NCBI GenBank assembly: GCA_016868015.1
Contig: VGIF01000015.1
Location: forward strand, 1-36,707
Reading direction: 5' to 3'
DNA length: 36,707 nt
Origin: Betaproteobacteria bacterium
GTDB lineage: Bacteria > Pseudomonadota > Gammaproteobacteria > Burkholderiales > SG8-41
In this document: positions 9,246 to 19,841 of the stretch, one piece after another
How positions within the stretch are numbered: position 1 is the first letter of the stretch
Layout: every line of letters starts with the position of its first letter
Notes under the pieces: model-generated
Told to the model about the DNA's origin: nothing
What the model saw: the letters and a program-made list of their open reading frames with translations, nothing else
Databases searched by the model: none
Program-made: the position numbers and the translations under genes

Positions 9246-10627
9246 TGGCGATCGCGCTTAAAGGAGCGAAGGTGCTGGTGCTTGGCTTGGGCGACACGGG
9301 GTTATCGATGACGCGCTGGCTCACGCGGCAGGGGGCGCGCGTCAGCGCCGCCGACACGCGCGCCGCGCCGCCGCAGGCGCAAACGCTGGCGCGCGAGTTG
9401 CCGCAGGTTCGACTGCGTTGCGGGCCGTTTGAGCGTGGGCATTTCACGGGTATTGATTGGATCGCGTTAAGCCCCGGCGTCGACCCGCGCGTGGGCGAAC
9501 TGGCCGCGGCGCTAAAGCGCGGAGTGCCGGCGGCGGGCGACGTGGAACTGTTCGCGCAAACCTTGCAAACAAAAAAATCCGCTGCGCGCGTGTTGGCGAT
9601 CACCGGGTCCAACGGCAAGAGCACGGTCACCGCGATGTGCAACGCAATGTGCCTAGCGGCGGGGCTCGATACGGTGATGGCCGGCAACATCGGTTTGCCG
9701 GTGCTCGAGGTGTTGACGGAAATCGACAACGGCCGCGCGATGCCCGACATGGTTGTGCTGGAGCTGTCGAGTTTTCAGCTGGAAACCACCGCGAGCCTGA
9801 GGCCGGCCGCGGCGACGGTGTTAAACCTTTCCGAAGACCACATGGATCGCTACGACAGCTACACCGATTACGGCGCGGCCAAGGCGCGCATCTTCGCCGG
9901 CGGCGGCGTGCAAGTGTTAAACCGCGACGACGCGTTAACGCTGGCGATGGCGCGCGAGGGCCGCGACGTGGTTACCTTCGGTTTGTCGGCGCCCGCCAAC
10001 GACAGCGAATGGGGCTTGCGCGGCAGCGGCGCGGCGCAAACGCTGGTGCAAGGTGACAACGCGGTGATGCCGGTCAATGAACTGCCGCTCGCCGGTTTGC
10101 ACAACGCCGCCAACGCACTGGCTGCCGGTGCGCTGTGCCGGGTCGTGCAGGCGCCGCACGCGGCGATGGCGAGCGCCTTGCGCGGTTTTAAGGGGCTTCC
10201 GCACCGCGTAGAAAAAGTCAATAAAATTAAATGCATAGATTTTTACGACGACTCCAAGGGCACCAACGTCGGCGCCACTGTGGCGGCGCTCGCCGGCATG
10301 CAACAGCCGGTGGTGCTGATCGCGGGCGGCGACGGCAAAGGGCAGGATTTTTCGCCGTTGGCCGCGGTGGCGTCGCGCGCGCGCGCGGTGGTGTTGATCG
10401 GGCGCGACGCGCCGTTGATCGCTCATGCGTTGCAACCGGCCGGAGTGAAACTGCTGCGCGCGGGCGGCATGACCGAGGCCGTTCAAACCGCGTACCGGGC
10501 CGCGCAAGCGGGCGATGCGGTGCTGCTCTCGCCGGCTTGCGCGAGCTACGACATGTTCCGCAACTACGTGCACCGCGCCGAAGTGTTCGTCGAGGCGGTG
10601 CGGCAACTATCGCTGCGCGAGGGCTGA
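9245..10627 (+). CDS. murD: UDP-MurNAc-L-Ala--D-Glu ligase MurD
   Basis: [56 protein letters not shown]. Confidence 0.95.
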   Translation: MAIALKGAKVLVLGLGDTGLSMTRWLTRQGARVSAADTRAAPPQAQTLARELPQVRLRCGPFERGHFTGIDWIALSPGVDPRVGELAAALKRGVPAAGDVELFAQTLQTKKSAARVLAITGSNGKSTVTAMCNAMCLAAGLDTVMAGNIGLPVLEVLTEIDNGRAMPDMVVLELSSFQLETTASLRPAAATVLNLSEDHMDRYDSYTDYGAAKARIFAGGGVQVLNRDDALTLAMAREGRDVVTFGLSAPANDSEWGLRGSGAAQTLVQGDNAVMPVNELPLAGLHNAANALAAGALCRVVQAPHAAMASALRGFKGLPHRVEKVNKIKCIDFYDDSKGTNVGATVAALAGMQQPVVLIAGGDGKGQDFSPLAAVASRARAVVLIGRDAPLIAHALQPAGVKLLRAGGMTEAVQTAYRAAQAGDAVLLSPACASYDMFRNYVHRAEVFVEAVRQLSLREG

Positions 10628-10628
10628 C

Positions 10629-11801
10629 ATGGTTTACCGCTCGATGAAAATGAACCCCGTGATGCAGGCCCCGCCCAGCGAATTCGACCGCACCATGGTG
10701 TGGCTTACCGTGTTGCTGCTGGGACTGGGGCTGGTGATGGTGTATTCGGCTTCCATCGCGGTGGCCGAGGCGGGGCGCGCCACCGGCAACCAGCCGATGT
10801 TTTATTTGTTCCGCCACGCGATGTTTTTGGTGGTAAGTGTGACGGCGGCGGTGATTGCGTTTCAAATCCCCACCTCGGTGTGGCAGCGCATGGCTCCGTA
10901 TTTGTTTGTGTTCGGCCTGCTACTGCTCGCGCTGGTACTGGTCCCCGGCATCGGGCGCGAGGTCAACGGTGCGCGGCGCTGGATACCGCTGGTGGTGTTC
11001 AACCTGCAGCCCTCCGAGCTGATGAAGGTGTTTGTCGTGCTCTATGCGGCGGATTACACCGTGCGCAAAGCCGCCTTCATGCACAGTCTGCGCAAGGGCT
11101 TTTTGCCGATGTTTGTCGTGATGCTGCTCACCGGCGGCTTGCTGCTGCGCGAGCCCGACTTTGGCGCGTTCGTGGTGATCACCGTCATCGCCATGGGCAT
11201 TTTGTTTCTCGGCGGCATGAACTGGAAATTGTTCGCCGGCTTGTTCGGTTTGCTGGTGGTGGGTTTTTGCATGCTGATCTGGACCTCGCCCTACCGGCTG
11301 CAGCGCGTGGTGGGTTTTATCGACCCGTGGGCGGATCCGTTCGGCAAGGGTTATCAACTCTCGCACGCGCTGATCGCCTTCGGGCGCGGCGAATGGTTCG
11401 GCGTGGGCCTGGGGGCGAGCGTGGAAAAACTGTTTTATCTGCCCGAAGCGCACACCGATTTTTTGCTGGCGGTGATCGCCGAAGAGCTGGGCTTCGTCGG
11501 CGTGCTGGTGATCACCCTGATGTTCTGCTGGATGGTGGTGCGCGCGTTCGCCATTGGCCGCCGCGCGGCGTTTCAAGAGCGGTATTTCGCCGCGCTGGTG
11601 GCGCAAGGCATCGGCCTGTGGATCGGCGTGCAGGCGATTATTAACATGGGGGTCAACATGGGCGTGCTGCCGACCAAGGGCTTGACGCTGCCATTGCTGT
11701 CGTTCGGCGGCAGCGCGATCACCGCGACTTGTGTGGCGATTGCGATTTTGCTGCGCATCGACTGGGAAGGACGGCAAGTGGCGCGAGGGTTTAAGGTATG
11801 A
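10629..11801 (+). CDS. ftsW: Peptidoglycan polymerase FtsW (SEDS family)
   Basis: Polytopic; [66 protein letters not shown]. Confidence 0.95.
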   Translation: MVYRSMKMNPVMQAPPSEFDRTMVWLTVLLLGLGLVMVYSASIAVAEAGRATGNQPMFYLFRHAMFLVVSVTAAVIAFQIPTSVWQRMAPYLFVFGLLLLALVLVPGIGREVNGARRWIPLVVFNLQPSELMKVFVVLYAADYTVRKAAFMHSLRKGFLPMFVVMLLTGGLLLREPDFGAFVVITVIAMGILFLGGMNWKLFAGLFGLLVVGFCMLIWTSPYRLQRVVGFIDPWADPFGKGYQLSHALIAFGRGEWFGVGLGASVEKLFYLPEAHTDFLLAVIAEELGFVGVLVITLMFCWMVVRAFAIGRRAAFQERYFAALVAQGIGLWIGVQAIINMGVNMGVLPTKGLTLPLLSFGGSAITATCVAIAILLRIDWEGRQVARGFKV

Positions 11802-12877
11802 CGCGCACGATCATGATCATGGCCGGTGGCACCGGCGGACACATCTACCCCGCGATGTCGGTGGCGGACGATTTGCGCACTCAAGGCTGGCGCGTCGTAT
11901 GGCTGGGCTCGCACGCTGGCATGGAGGCGCGCCTGGTGCCGCCCAAGGGCTATGACATGGCATGGATCCGCTTTTCCGGGCTGCGCGGCAAGGGGCTCGC
12001 GCGCCTGCTGACGCTGCCGTTCAGTTTGCTGATCGCCTGCGCGCAAAGCGCGCGCGCGATCTTCACGCACCGCCCGGACGTGGTGTTGGGCATGGGCGGC
12101 TATGTGGCGTTTCCCGGCGGGCTGATGGCTTCGCTGTTGCGCCGGCCATTGGTGATTCACGAACAAAATTCGGTGGCGGGATTGACCAACCGTGTGCTCG
12201 CGCGCTTGGCCGATCGCGTGCTGATGGCGTTTCCCAACGCGTTCAAAAACAGCCGGCGCGGCATGTGGGTGGGTAATCCGGTGCGCGCGGACATCGCCGC
12301 GGTAGCCGCGCCGCAAGTGCGTTATGCCGCCGCGCCCAACGCAAAGCTTAACGTGCTGGTGATCGGCGGCAGCCAAGGCGCGGCGGTGTTGAACGAAACC
12401 CTGCCCAAGGCGCTGGCGTTGATGCCTGAAGCGCAACGTCCCAACGTCACGCATCAAGCGGGCGCCGCGCATATCGACACACTGCGCGCGGCGTACGCGC
12501 GGGCGGACGTGGCTGCCGAAGCTCTTGCATTCATCGACGACATGGCGGCGCGTTACGCGCGAGCGGACTTGGTGATTTGCCGCGCGGGGGCGTCCACGGT
12601 CACTGAAATTGCCGCGGCCGGCGTGGCCTCGCTGCTGGTGCCGTTGCCGTGGGCGGTGGACGACCATCAAACCGGCAATGCGCGCTTTTTGTCCGAACGC
12701 GGCGCGGCGCTGTTGATCCCGCAAGCCGAATTCACGCCGGAAAAAGTGGCGCAATTGCTGCAGGGCTGCACGCGCGAAAAGCTTCTCGAGATGGCGTGTG
12801 CGGCACGGGGCGCGGCGAAACCCGATGCCACGCAAGCGGTGAGTAAAATTTGCATGGAGTTGGCGCATGCGGCATAA
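11798..12877 (+). CDS. murG: UDP-GlcNAc--MurNAc-pentapeptide-lipid GlcNAc transferase MurG
   Basis: [61 protein letters not shown]. Confidence 0.96.
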   Translation: MTRTIMIMAGGTGGHIYPAMSVADDLRTQGWRVVWLGSHAGMEARLVPPKGYDMAWIRFSGLRGKGLARLLTLPFSLLIACAQSARAIFTHRPDVVLGMGGYVAFPGGLMASLLRRPLVIHEQNSVAGLTNRVLARLADRVLMAFPNAFKNSRRGMWVGNPVRADIAAVAAPQVRYAAAPNAKLNVLVIGGSQGAAVLNETLPKALALMPEAQRPNVTHQAGAAHIDTLRAAYARADVAAEALAFIDDMAARYARADLVICRAGASTVTEIAAAGVASLLVPLPWAVDDHQTGNARFLSERGAALLIPQAEFTPEKVAQLLQGCTREKLLEMACAARGAAKPDATQAVSKICMELAHAA

Positions 12878-14255
12878 GGTCAAGAAGGTTCATTTCGTGG
12901 GGATCGGCGGGTCCGGCATGAGTGGTATTGCCGAGGTTCTGCTTAATCTCGGCTATGAGGTGAGCGGCTCTGATCTCGCGTCCAATGCCGCCACACGCCG
13001 CCTCGTCAGCCTCGGCGCCGCCGTCCATCAGGGTCACGTCGCGCAAAACGTTGCCGGCGCCGACGCGGTGGTGGTGTCCACTGCGGTCAAAGCCGACAAC
13101 CCGGAGGTGCTCGCCGCGCGCGACAAACACGTGCCGGTAGTGCCGCGCGCGTTGATGTTGGCGGAGTTGTTGCGCTTAAAACAAGGCATCGCGATTGCCG
13201 GCACCCACGGCAAAACCACCACCACGAGCTTGGTGGCGAGTGTGCTGGCCGAAGGCGGGCTTGATCCGACGTTTGTGATTGGCGGGCGCTTGAATAGCGC
13301 GGGCGCCAACGCGCGCCTGGGTGCGGGCGAATTCATCGTGGTCGAGGCCGATGAGTCGGACGGCTCGTTTTTACACCTGCAGCCTGTGCTGGCGGTGATC
13401 ACCAACATCGATGCCGATCACATGGAGACTTATGGCCACTCGATGGAGCGTCTGAAACACGCGTTTGTGGAATTTACCCAACGCATTCCATTTTACGGCT
13501 CGGTGGTGTTGTGCCTGGATGATGCCAATGTAAGCGAGATTTTGCCCAAGATCGCCAAGCCGACGACGACCTATGGGCTGTCGCCGCAAGCGCAAGTGCG
13601 CGCGCTAGACGTGCAGGCAAGCGGTGGGCAAATGCGCTTTCGCGCGCTGCGCCCTGACGCGCCGCCGCTCGATGTCGTGTTGAATCTGCCGGGCATGCAC
13701 AATGTCTTGAACGCGCTGGCGACGATTGCGATCGCCACCGAGGTCGGCGTGGCGGACGACAGAATCGTCAAGGCACTGGCCGAATTCAAGGGCGTGGGCC
13801 GGCGCTTTCAGCGTTACGGCGACATCGCGACGGCCGATGGCGGCAAGGCCGTGGTGGTAGATGACTACGGCCATCACCCGGTGGAAATGGCGGCCACCGT
13901 CGCGGCTGCGCGCGGCGCGTTCCCAGGGCGGCGGCTGATGCTGGCGTTTCAGCCGCACCGCTATACGCGCACGCGCGACTGCTTCGAGGATTTTGTGAAA
14001 GTGTTGTCCACGGTGGACGCGCTGGTGTTGGCCGAGGTGTATGCCGCCGGCGAAGCGCCGATTGTTGCCGCCGACGGGCGCGCGCTTTCGCGCGCGGTGC
14101 GGCTCGCCGGCAAGGTGGAGCCGCTGTTTGTCGATAACGTGGCCGGCGTGGGTGACGCGATACGCGGCGCCGCGCGCGATGGCGACGTGGTGTTGATCAT
14201 GGGGGCAGGGTCGATTGGGGCCGTGGCGGGCAATTTGGTGTCGAGCGGCAAATGA
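12867..14255 (+). CDS. murC: UDP-N-acetylmuramate--L-alanine ligase MurC
   Basis: [67 protein letters not shown]. Confidence 0.96.
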   Translation: MRHKVKKVHFVGIGGSGMSGIAEVLLNLGYEVSGSDLASNAATRRLVSLGAAVHQGHVAQNVAGADAVVVSTAVKADNPEVLAARDKHVPVVPRALMLAELLRLKQGIAIAGTHGKTTTTSLVASVLAEGGLDPTFVIGGRLNSAGANARLGAGEFIVVEADESDGSFLHLQPVLAVITNIDADHMETYGHSMERLKHAFVEFTQRIPFYGSVVLCLDDANVSEILPKIAKPTTTYGLSPQAQVRALDVQASGGQMRFRALRPDAPPLDVVLNLPGMHNVLNALATIAIATEVGVADDRIVKALAEFKGVGRRFQRYGDIATADGGKAVVVDDYGHHPVEMAATVAAARGAFPGRRLMLAFQPHRYTRTRDCFEDFVKVLSTVDALVLAEVYAAGEAPIVAADGRALSRAVRLAGKVEPLFVDNVAGVGDAIRGAARDGDVVLIMGAGSIGAVAGNLVSSGK

Positions 14256-14270
14256 AACGTCAACCCCTTT

Positions 14271-14361
14271 ACCGCAGAGGCGCAGAGGCGCAGAGAACAC
14301 GCAGAGAAAAACATTCGAGGAACTGCTCTGCGAAACCTCTGCGCCTCTGCGCCTCTGCGGT
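14271..14361. repeat. Large palindromic intergenic repeat, copy A (CGCAGAGG family)
   Basis: 36-nt left arm accgcagaggcgcagaggcgcagagaacacgcagag (14271-14306) and 36-nt right arm ctctgcgaaacctctgcgcctctgcgcctctgcggt (14326-14361). The outer 25 bp pair perfectly. Second copy at 34185-34281. Confidence 0.9.
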
Positions 14362-14385
14362 GAAGCTCTTAGCCTTGCCCCGCGC

Positions 14386-15309
14386 ATGAATATGGCAGAA
14401 CCACCCACCCCGCAAACCCTGCGCGGCGAGCTCAAATTAAACGAGCCGATGGCCAGGCACGTGAGTTGGCGCGCGGGTGGCGTGGCCGCACGCACCTACG
14501 CGCCGGCCGACCTGGATGACCTCGCGGTTTTTTTGCGTACACTTTCACCGACAGAGGGCTTGTACTTTTGCGGACTTGGCAGTAATCTCTTGGTACGCGA
14601 CGGTGGCCTTAACGCCACCGTCGTGTTTACGCATTGGGCGTTGCGGCACTTGCGTTTGTTGAGCACGGGAACGGGGGAAAGCGAAATAAAAATTTACGCC
14701 GGGGCTGGAGTTGCCGCCCCCAAAATCGCACGCTACGCTGCGCTGCATGGCGCGGCAGGGGCGGAATTTCTCGCCGGCATCCCCGGCACCCTCGGCGGCG
14801 CGTTGGCGATGAACGCGGGCTGCTACGGCGGCGAGACTTGGGATCTGGTGGATAGCGTGACCGCCATCGACCGCGCAGGACAACTGCACGAGCGCGCGCG
14901 CGGCGAATACCGCATCGGGTATCGCACCGTGGTGGCCCCGGCGCAGGAGTGGTTTGTCGCCGCGCGGCTGCGTATGGCATCGGGTGATGGTGAAAAATCT
15001 CGCATAAAAATCAAAGAGTTGCTGTCAAGGCGGATTGCCAGTCAGCCGCTGCAACAGCCCAATGCAGGGTCGGTGTTTCGCAACCCGCCGGGGGATTTTG
15101 CGGCGCGTTTGATCGAAGCGTGCGGGCTCAAGGGCGCGCGCATTGGCGGCGCGGAGATTTCGAGCAAGCACGCCAACTTTATCGTCAATGTGGCGGGGGC
15201 GAAGGCTGCAGACATCGAAGCGCTGATTGAGTTGGCGCAAAACAGCGTGCGCGAAAAATTTGGCGTGGCGCTTGAACGCGAAGTGCGCATTGTTGGGGAG
15301 CGCGCATGA
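14386..15309 (+). CDS. murB: UDP-N-acetylmuramate dehydrogenase MurB
   Basis: MNMAEPPTPQTLRGELKLNEPMARHVSWRAGGVA...GLGSNLLVRDGG...GIPGTLGGALAMNAGCYGGE...PNAGSVFRNPPGDFAARLIEACGLKG. Confidence 0.95.
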   Translation: MNMAEPPTPQTLRGELKLNEPMARHVSWRAGGVAARTYAPADLDDLAVFLRTLSPTEGLYFCGLGSNLLVRDGGLNATVVFTHWALRHLRLLSTGTGESEIKIYAGAGVAAPKIARYAALHGAAGAEFLAGIPGTLGGALAMNAGCYGGETWDLVDSVTAIDRAGQLHERARGEYRIGYRTVVAPAQEWFVAARLRMASGDGEKSRIKIKELLSRRIASQPLQQPNAGSVFRNPPGDFAARLIEACGLKGARIGGAEISSKHANFIVNVAGAKAADIEALIELAQNSVREKFGVALEREVRIVGERA

Positions 15310-15446
15310 GCTTCGGTAAGGTCGCTGTACTCATGGGGGGAGCGCGCTGGAGCGTTGAGCAGGGGCCCCAACGCAGTTGGGGATGTAACCGCGGAAGCGC
15401 GCTGGGCCGCCCAAGGGACGCCGTGAACTGGAGTGATGTTGCATGA
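15306..15446 (+). CDS. 46-aa mini-ORF starting with a duplicated Ddl N-terminus
   Basis: ATG at 15306 overlaps the murB stop (ATGA); TGA at 15444-15446 overlaps the ddl ATG (ATGA). Translation [46 protein letters not shown]. Not in the supplied track, whose shortest entries are 60 aa. Confidence 0.55.
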   Translation: MSFGKVAVLMGGARWSVEQGPQRSWGCNRGSALGRPRDAVNWSDVA

Positions 15447-16363
15447 CTGACTTCGGTAAGGTGGCAGTGCTGATGGGCGGCCGGAGCGCGGAGCGAGAAA
15501 TTTCGTTGCGCAGCGGCACCATGGTGCTCGCCGCCCTCAAACGCAAAGGCGTCGACGTCCACGCCTTCGATCCGCGCGATCAGGGTTTCGAGCAACTGCT
15601 CGCGCAGCGTTTTTCGCGCGTGTTCAACGCGCTGCACGGCCGCTTCGGCGAAGACGGCACGGTGCAGGGCGCGCTGGAGGTGCTGGGCATTCCATACACC
15701 GGCAGCGGCGTGATGGCGAGCGCGCTGGCGATGGACAAGTGGCGCACCAAGCTCGCGTGGCTGGCCACGGGCATTCCAACGCCGATGTATGAGTTGCTGA
15801 GCGCGGAATCGCAAGCGGTCGATGTGGTGGCGCGGCTGGGGCTGCCGCTGATGGTGAAGCCCGCGCACGAAGGCTCCAGCATCGGCATCAGCAAGGTCGA
15901 GTCGGTGGAAAAATTCGACGCCGCCTATGCGCTGGCGGCCCGGCACGACGGGCTAGTGATTGCCGAAAAATTCATCGCCGGGCGCGAAATCACCGCGGCG
16001 ATTTTGGGCGGCGAAGCGTTACCGCTGGTGCGCATCGAAGCGCCACAGGGCAACTACGACTACCACAACAAATATTTCGGCGAGGCGACGAAGTATCACT
16101 GCCCCAGCGGTTTGCCGGCCGAACTCGAAGCGAGCATCCGGCAAACGGCGTTAAGGGCGTTTCGCATCATCGGCTGCGAAGGCTGGGGCCGGCTTGACCT
16201 CATGCTGGATGCGCAAGACCAGCCGTGGTTTTTGGAGGTGAACACCATTCCGGGCATGACCGATCACAGCCTGGTGCCGATCGCCGCGCGCGCGCGCGGC
16301 ATCGCGTTCGACGATTTGGTGCTGCGTATTTTGGAGGCCGCGCATGTCGGATCTGTGGCATAA
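15443..16363 (+). CDS. ddl: D-alanine--D-alanine ligase
   Basis: [76 protein letters not shown]. Confidence 0.96.
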   Translation: MTDFGKVAVLMGGRSAEREISLRSGTMVLAALKRKGVDVHAFDPRDQGFEQLLAQRFSRVFNALHGRFGEDGTVQGALEVLGIPYTGSGVMASALAMDKWRTKLAWLATGIPTPMYELLSAESQAVDVVARLGLPLMVKPAHEGSSIGISKVESVEKFDAAYALAARHDGLVIAEKFIAGREITAAILGGEALPLVRIEAPQGNYDYHNKYFGEATKYHCPSGLPAELEASIRQTALRAFRIIGCEGWGRLDLMLDAQDQPWFLEVNTIPGMTDHSLVPIAARARGIAFDDLVLRILEAAHVGSVA

Positions 16364-17093
16364 CGCGCCCGCGCTAAATCGCATTTGCGACCTGTTATTC
16401 GCGGCTGCGGCGCTAATGGTGTTCTACGGCGCAGTGCGTTATGCCATCGTGCAGCCGGTGTTCGCGATCCAGGAGCTCAGCGTGGTGGGGGCAACCGAGC
16501 GTATCCAACGCGTGCAAGTGGAGGCGATTGCCAAGCGCGATATTCACGGCACGTTTTTCACCTTCGACATCGTCAAGGTGCGCAACAGTTTTGAAAGACT
16601 GCCTTGGGTGCGCCGCGCCGACGTGCGGCGCCAGTGGCCCAACGGCATTGAAGTGGTCATCGAAACGCAGCAGCCGCTCGCGCGCTGGGGCAAGGGCGAG
16701 CTGGTGAATGTGCAGGGCGATGTGTTCGAAGGCGCGGTCGACGGCAAGCTGCCGCAGTTTCACGGGCCCGACGGCGCCTCGCGCGAAGTCACCATGCAAT
16801 ACGAACGTTTGAAGGACGCGCTAGCCGCGGTCGGACGCCAGCCGGTGGAGGTGCGCATGTCGCCGCGCGGCGCGTGGCAGGTGGTGCTGGATAACGATTT
16901 GAAGCTTGAGATGGGCCGCGAGCACGTGGCGGCGCGGGTGGAGCGTTTTCTGGCGGCCTACACGCACGCCATCGCGCCACTCGGCCATTACGCGGATTAC
17001 GTAGACCTGCGTTACGCAAACGGTTTCGCCGTGCGCGTGCGCGACCTTGATAAGGCAAAGCCCAATGCGACGCGCCCTGCCCCACGAGCTTAA
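16344..17093 (+). CDS. ftsQ: Cell division protein FtsQ
   Basis: N-terminal TM plus POTRA-like region ([70 protein letters not shown]). Confidence 0.93.
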   Translation: MSDLWHNAPALNRICDLLFAAAALMVFYGAVRYAIVQPVFAIQELSVVGATERIQRVQVEAIAKRDIHGTFFTFDIVKVRNSFERLPWVRRADVRRQWPNGIEVVIETQQPLARWGKGELVNVQGDVFEGAVDGKLPQFHGPDGASREVTMQYERLKDALAAVGRQPVEVRMSPRGAWQVVLDNDLKLEMGREHVAARVERFLAAYTHAIAPLGHYADYVDLRYANGFAVRVRDLDKAKPNATRPAPRA

Positions 17094-17097
17094 ACGC

Positions 17098-18345
17098 ATG
17101 AGCAAAGCTCGCGAGCAAAAAAATATTATTGTCGGTCTCGACATCGGTACCTCGAAGATCGTCGCTATCGTCGCCGAGTTGAAGCCTGATGGTGATATTA
17201 GCGGGTTCGAAATCATCGGCATGGGCACGCATCCGTCGCGCGGCCTCAAAAAGGGTGTGGTGGTCAACATCGAAACCACGGTGACGGCGATTCAGCGCGC
17301 GTTGGAAGAAGCCGAGCTGATGGCCGATTGCAAAATCAGCGACGTGCACACCGGCATCGCCGGCAGCCATGTGAAGAGCTTTAACTCACAGGGCATGGTG
17401 GCGATCAAGGACAAGGAGGTTACGCAGTTTGACATCGACCGCGTGATCGAAACCGCGCGCGCGGTGCAGATTCCGAACGACCAGCAGATCCTGCACATCC
17501 TCAATCAGGAATTCATCATCGACGGCCAGGAGGACGTGCGCGAGCCGATGGGTATGGCCGGCATGCGGCTGGAGGTAAAGGTGCACATTGTCACCGGCGC
17601 GGTGTCGGCGGCGCAGAACATTGTGAAGTGCGTGCGCCGCTGCGGGCTCGAGGTTCGTGATTTGATGCTGCAGCCGCTGGCTTCCGCGATGGCAGTAATT
17701 TCGGAAGACGAGAAAGATTTGGGCGTGTGCCTGATCGATATCGGCGGCGGCACCACCGATCTGGCGGTGTTTACCCATGGCGCGATCCGCCACACGGCGG
17801 TGATCCCGATCGCGGGTGACCAAATCACCAGCGACATCGCGATGGCGCTGCGCACGCCGACTAAGGACGCCGACGACATCAAAATCAAACACGGCTGCGC
17901 GTTGTCGCAGTTGGCCGATCCGCAAGAGATGATCGAAGTGCCGGGCGTGGGTGAGCGCGGCACCAAGCAACTGTCGCGCAAGACGCTGGCGGAGGTGATC
18001 GAGCCGCGGGTGGAGGAACTGTATTCGCTGATCCAGGCGGAGTTGCGCCGCAGCGGTTACGAAGAGTTGCTCTCGTCGGGCATCGTGTTAACCGGCGGTT
18101 CTTCGATGATGCAAGGCATGGTCGAGCTCGGCGAAGAGGTGTTTCACATGCCGGTGCGCGTGGGACAGCCTTCGTATGACGGGGGCTTGTCGGAAGTGGT
18201 GCGTCATCCGCGCTATTCGACGGCGATGGGTTTGCTGCTGGACGGTGTGCAGCAGTATCGCCAGCGCGAAATCGCACGCACGCAAACCGGTGCGTTGACG
18301 CAGCTCATCGAGCGCATGAAGGCTTGGTTCAAAGGCAATTTTTAG
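17098..18345 (+). CDS. ftsA: Cell division protein FtsA
   Basis: MSKAREQKNIIVGLDIGTSKIVAIVAEL...IDIGGGTTDLAVF...GIVLTGGSSMMQG. Start at 17098 preferred over the track ORF at 17047. Confidence 0.95.
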   Translation: MSKAREQKNIIVGLDIGTSKIVAIVAELKPDGDISGFEIIGMGTHPSRGLKKGVVVNIETTVTAIQRALEEAELMADCKISDVHTGIAGSHVKSFNSQGMVAIKDKEVTQFDIDRVIETARAVQIPNDQQILHILNQEFIIDGQEDVREPMGMAGMRLEVKVHIVTGAVSAAQNIVKCVRRCGLEVRDLMLQPLASAMAVISEDEKDLGVCLIDIGGGTTDLAVFTHGAIRHTAVIPIAGDQITSDIAMALRTPTKDADDIKIKHGCALSQLADPQEMIEVPGVGERGTKQLSRKTLAEVIEPRVEELYSLIQAELRRSGYEELLSSGIVLTGGSSMMQGMVELGEEVFHMPVRVGQPSYDGGLSEVVRHPRYSTAMGLLLDGVQQYRQREIARTQTGALTQLIERMKAWFKGNF

Positions 18346-18355
18346 GCAACAAAAC

Positions 18356-18383
18356 ATAAGTATTTGATTATAAACGATTTTTT
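18356..18383 (-). promoter_or_regulatory. Candidate IHF-type site (dispersed AT-rich motif) in the ftsA-ftsZ gap
   Basis: Minus strand AAAAAA-N8-AATCAAATACTTA; matches WATCARNNNNTTR plus A-tract. Confidence 0.6.
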
Positions 18384-18407
18384 ATTCGGGCCATAAGGAG
18401 GCACACC

Positions 18408-19568
18408 ATGATAGAGCTGATCGATGCGCAATCGCAGGAAGCGGTAATCAAGGTTATCGGGGTCGGTGGCTGCGGCGGCAATGCGGTGGATCACATGATT
18501 GCGAACGGCGTGGAAGGCGTGGAGTTCATCTGTGCCAACACAGACGCGCAAGCGCTAAAGCGCAATCAGGCCAAGGTGCAGTTGCAACTGGGCACCAATG
18601 TCACCAAGGGCCTGGGCGCGGGGGCGAATCCTGAAATGGGCCGGCAAGCGGCGATCGAGGATCGCGAGCGCATTGCCGAGTTGATTCAAGGCGCCGACAT
18701 GTTGTTTTTAACCGCCGGCATGGGCGGCGGCACCGGCACGGGCGCGGCACCGGTGGTGGCGGAAATTGCCAAGGAACTGGGCGTGCTCACGGTGGCGGTG
18801 GTGACCAAACCGTTTGCGTTCGAGGGTAAGCGTCAGCGTATCGCGCAAGAGGGGCTGGAAGCGCTGTCGCAGCATGTCGATTCGCTGATCGTGATTCCGA
18901 ACGATAAGTTGACGCAAGTGCTGGGCAACACCATTACGCTGGATGAGGCGTTCAAAGCCGCCAACGATGTGTTGCACGGCGCTGTGGCGGGCATCGCGGA
19001 AATTATTTCCTGCCCCGGCATGATCAATGTCGACTTCGCCGACGTGCGCACGGTGATGGCGGAAATGGGCATGGCGATGATGGGTTCGGCCAAGGCTGCC
19101 GGCCCCGATCGCGCGCGCGCGGCCGCCGAGCAAGCGGTGGCGTGCCCGCTGTTGGAAGACATTAATATTTCCGATGCGCGCGGCGTGCTGGTGAATATTT
19201 CCGCGAGCAAGGCGACCTTCCAGTTGCAGGAAATGTACGACGTGATGGAAACCATCAAGGCGTTCGCCGCGGATTCGGCCACGGTCATCGTCGGCACGGT
19301 CTACGACGAGGATCTGGAAGACAATCTGCGCGTCACCATCGTCGCCACCGGTCTCGGTAAGCCCGCCGCGCGCCAGCAGCCCAAGCCGCAGTTGGTGATG
19401 ACGCAAAAGACCGGCACCGACAATCATCCGCTGGAAGTGAACTACGACGACCTGGAGCAGCCCGCCGTGATTCGCCGCCGTAACCGCGAATCGACGGTGG
19501 AGGCGATGCGACAGTCGGGCGTGGAAATGCTCGATATCCCGGCCTTCTTGCGTAAACAGGCAGACTAG
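18408..19568 (+). CDS. ftsZ: Cell division protein FtsZ
   Basis: [42 protein letters not shown] tubulin signature, C-terminal [21 protein letters not shown]. Confidence 0.97.
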   Translation: MIELIDAQSQEAVIKVIGVGGCGGNAVDHMIANGVEGVEFICANTDAQALKRNQAKVQLQLGTNVTKGLGAGANPEMGRQAAIEDRERIAELIQGADMLFLTAGMGGGTGTGAAPVVAEIAKELGVLTVAVVTKPFAFEGKRQRIAQEGLEALSQHVDSLIVIPNDKLTQVLGNTITLDEAFKAANDVLHGAVAGIAEIISCPGMINVDFADVRTVMAEMGMAMMGSAKAAGPDRARAAAEQAVACPLLEDINISDARGVLVNISASKATFQLQEMYDVMETIKAFAADSATVIVGTVYDEDLEDNLRVTIVATGLGKPAARQQPKPQLVMTQKTGTDNHPLEVNYDDLEQPAVIRRRNRESTVEAMRQSGVEMLDIPAFLRKQAD

Positions 19569-19692
19569 TCACGCTTACCCGCAGGCACGGTGTCGCCTTG
19601 GGGGCCGGCGGCGGGCACCGCCGCTGCCTACGGCTGTTGTTTTGGTGCGTAGTGGTGATTGTTGCACTGCAATCGTTGTACTACGATTTGCT

Positions 19693-19721
19693 TACAAATG
19701 CGTTACTTATAGTGCTATAAT
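19693..19721 (+). promoter_or_regulatory. Candidate promoter upstream of lpxC
   Basis: TTACAA (19693-19698), 17-nt spacer, perfect TATAAT (19716-19721). Confidence 0.55.
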
Positions 19722-19841
19722 GCATATCTATTTGATTTAATTCAAATATTTAACGGGCGATTGATTTGGCCATCGTCGGGCCGCTATCGCCGATAAAGGA
19801 AGAAGCGCACGACACGATCGCGCGTACTGCACTGCGAAATC

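Noticed and set aside
11573-12883. 436-aa minus-strand ORF overlapping ftsW/murG
   Set aside because: Antisense shadow of murG with biased composition; no family features.
19590-19650. GC-rich ggcggcgggcaccgccgc hairpin after ftsZ as a terminator
   Set aside because: No following T-tract; a structure is possible but not a supportable intrinsic terminator.
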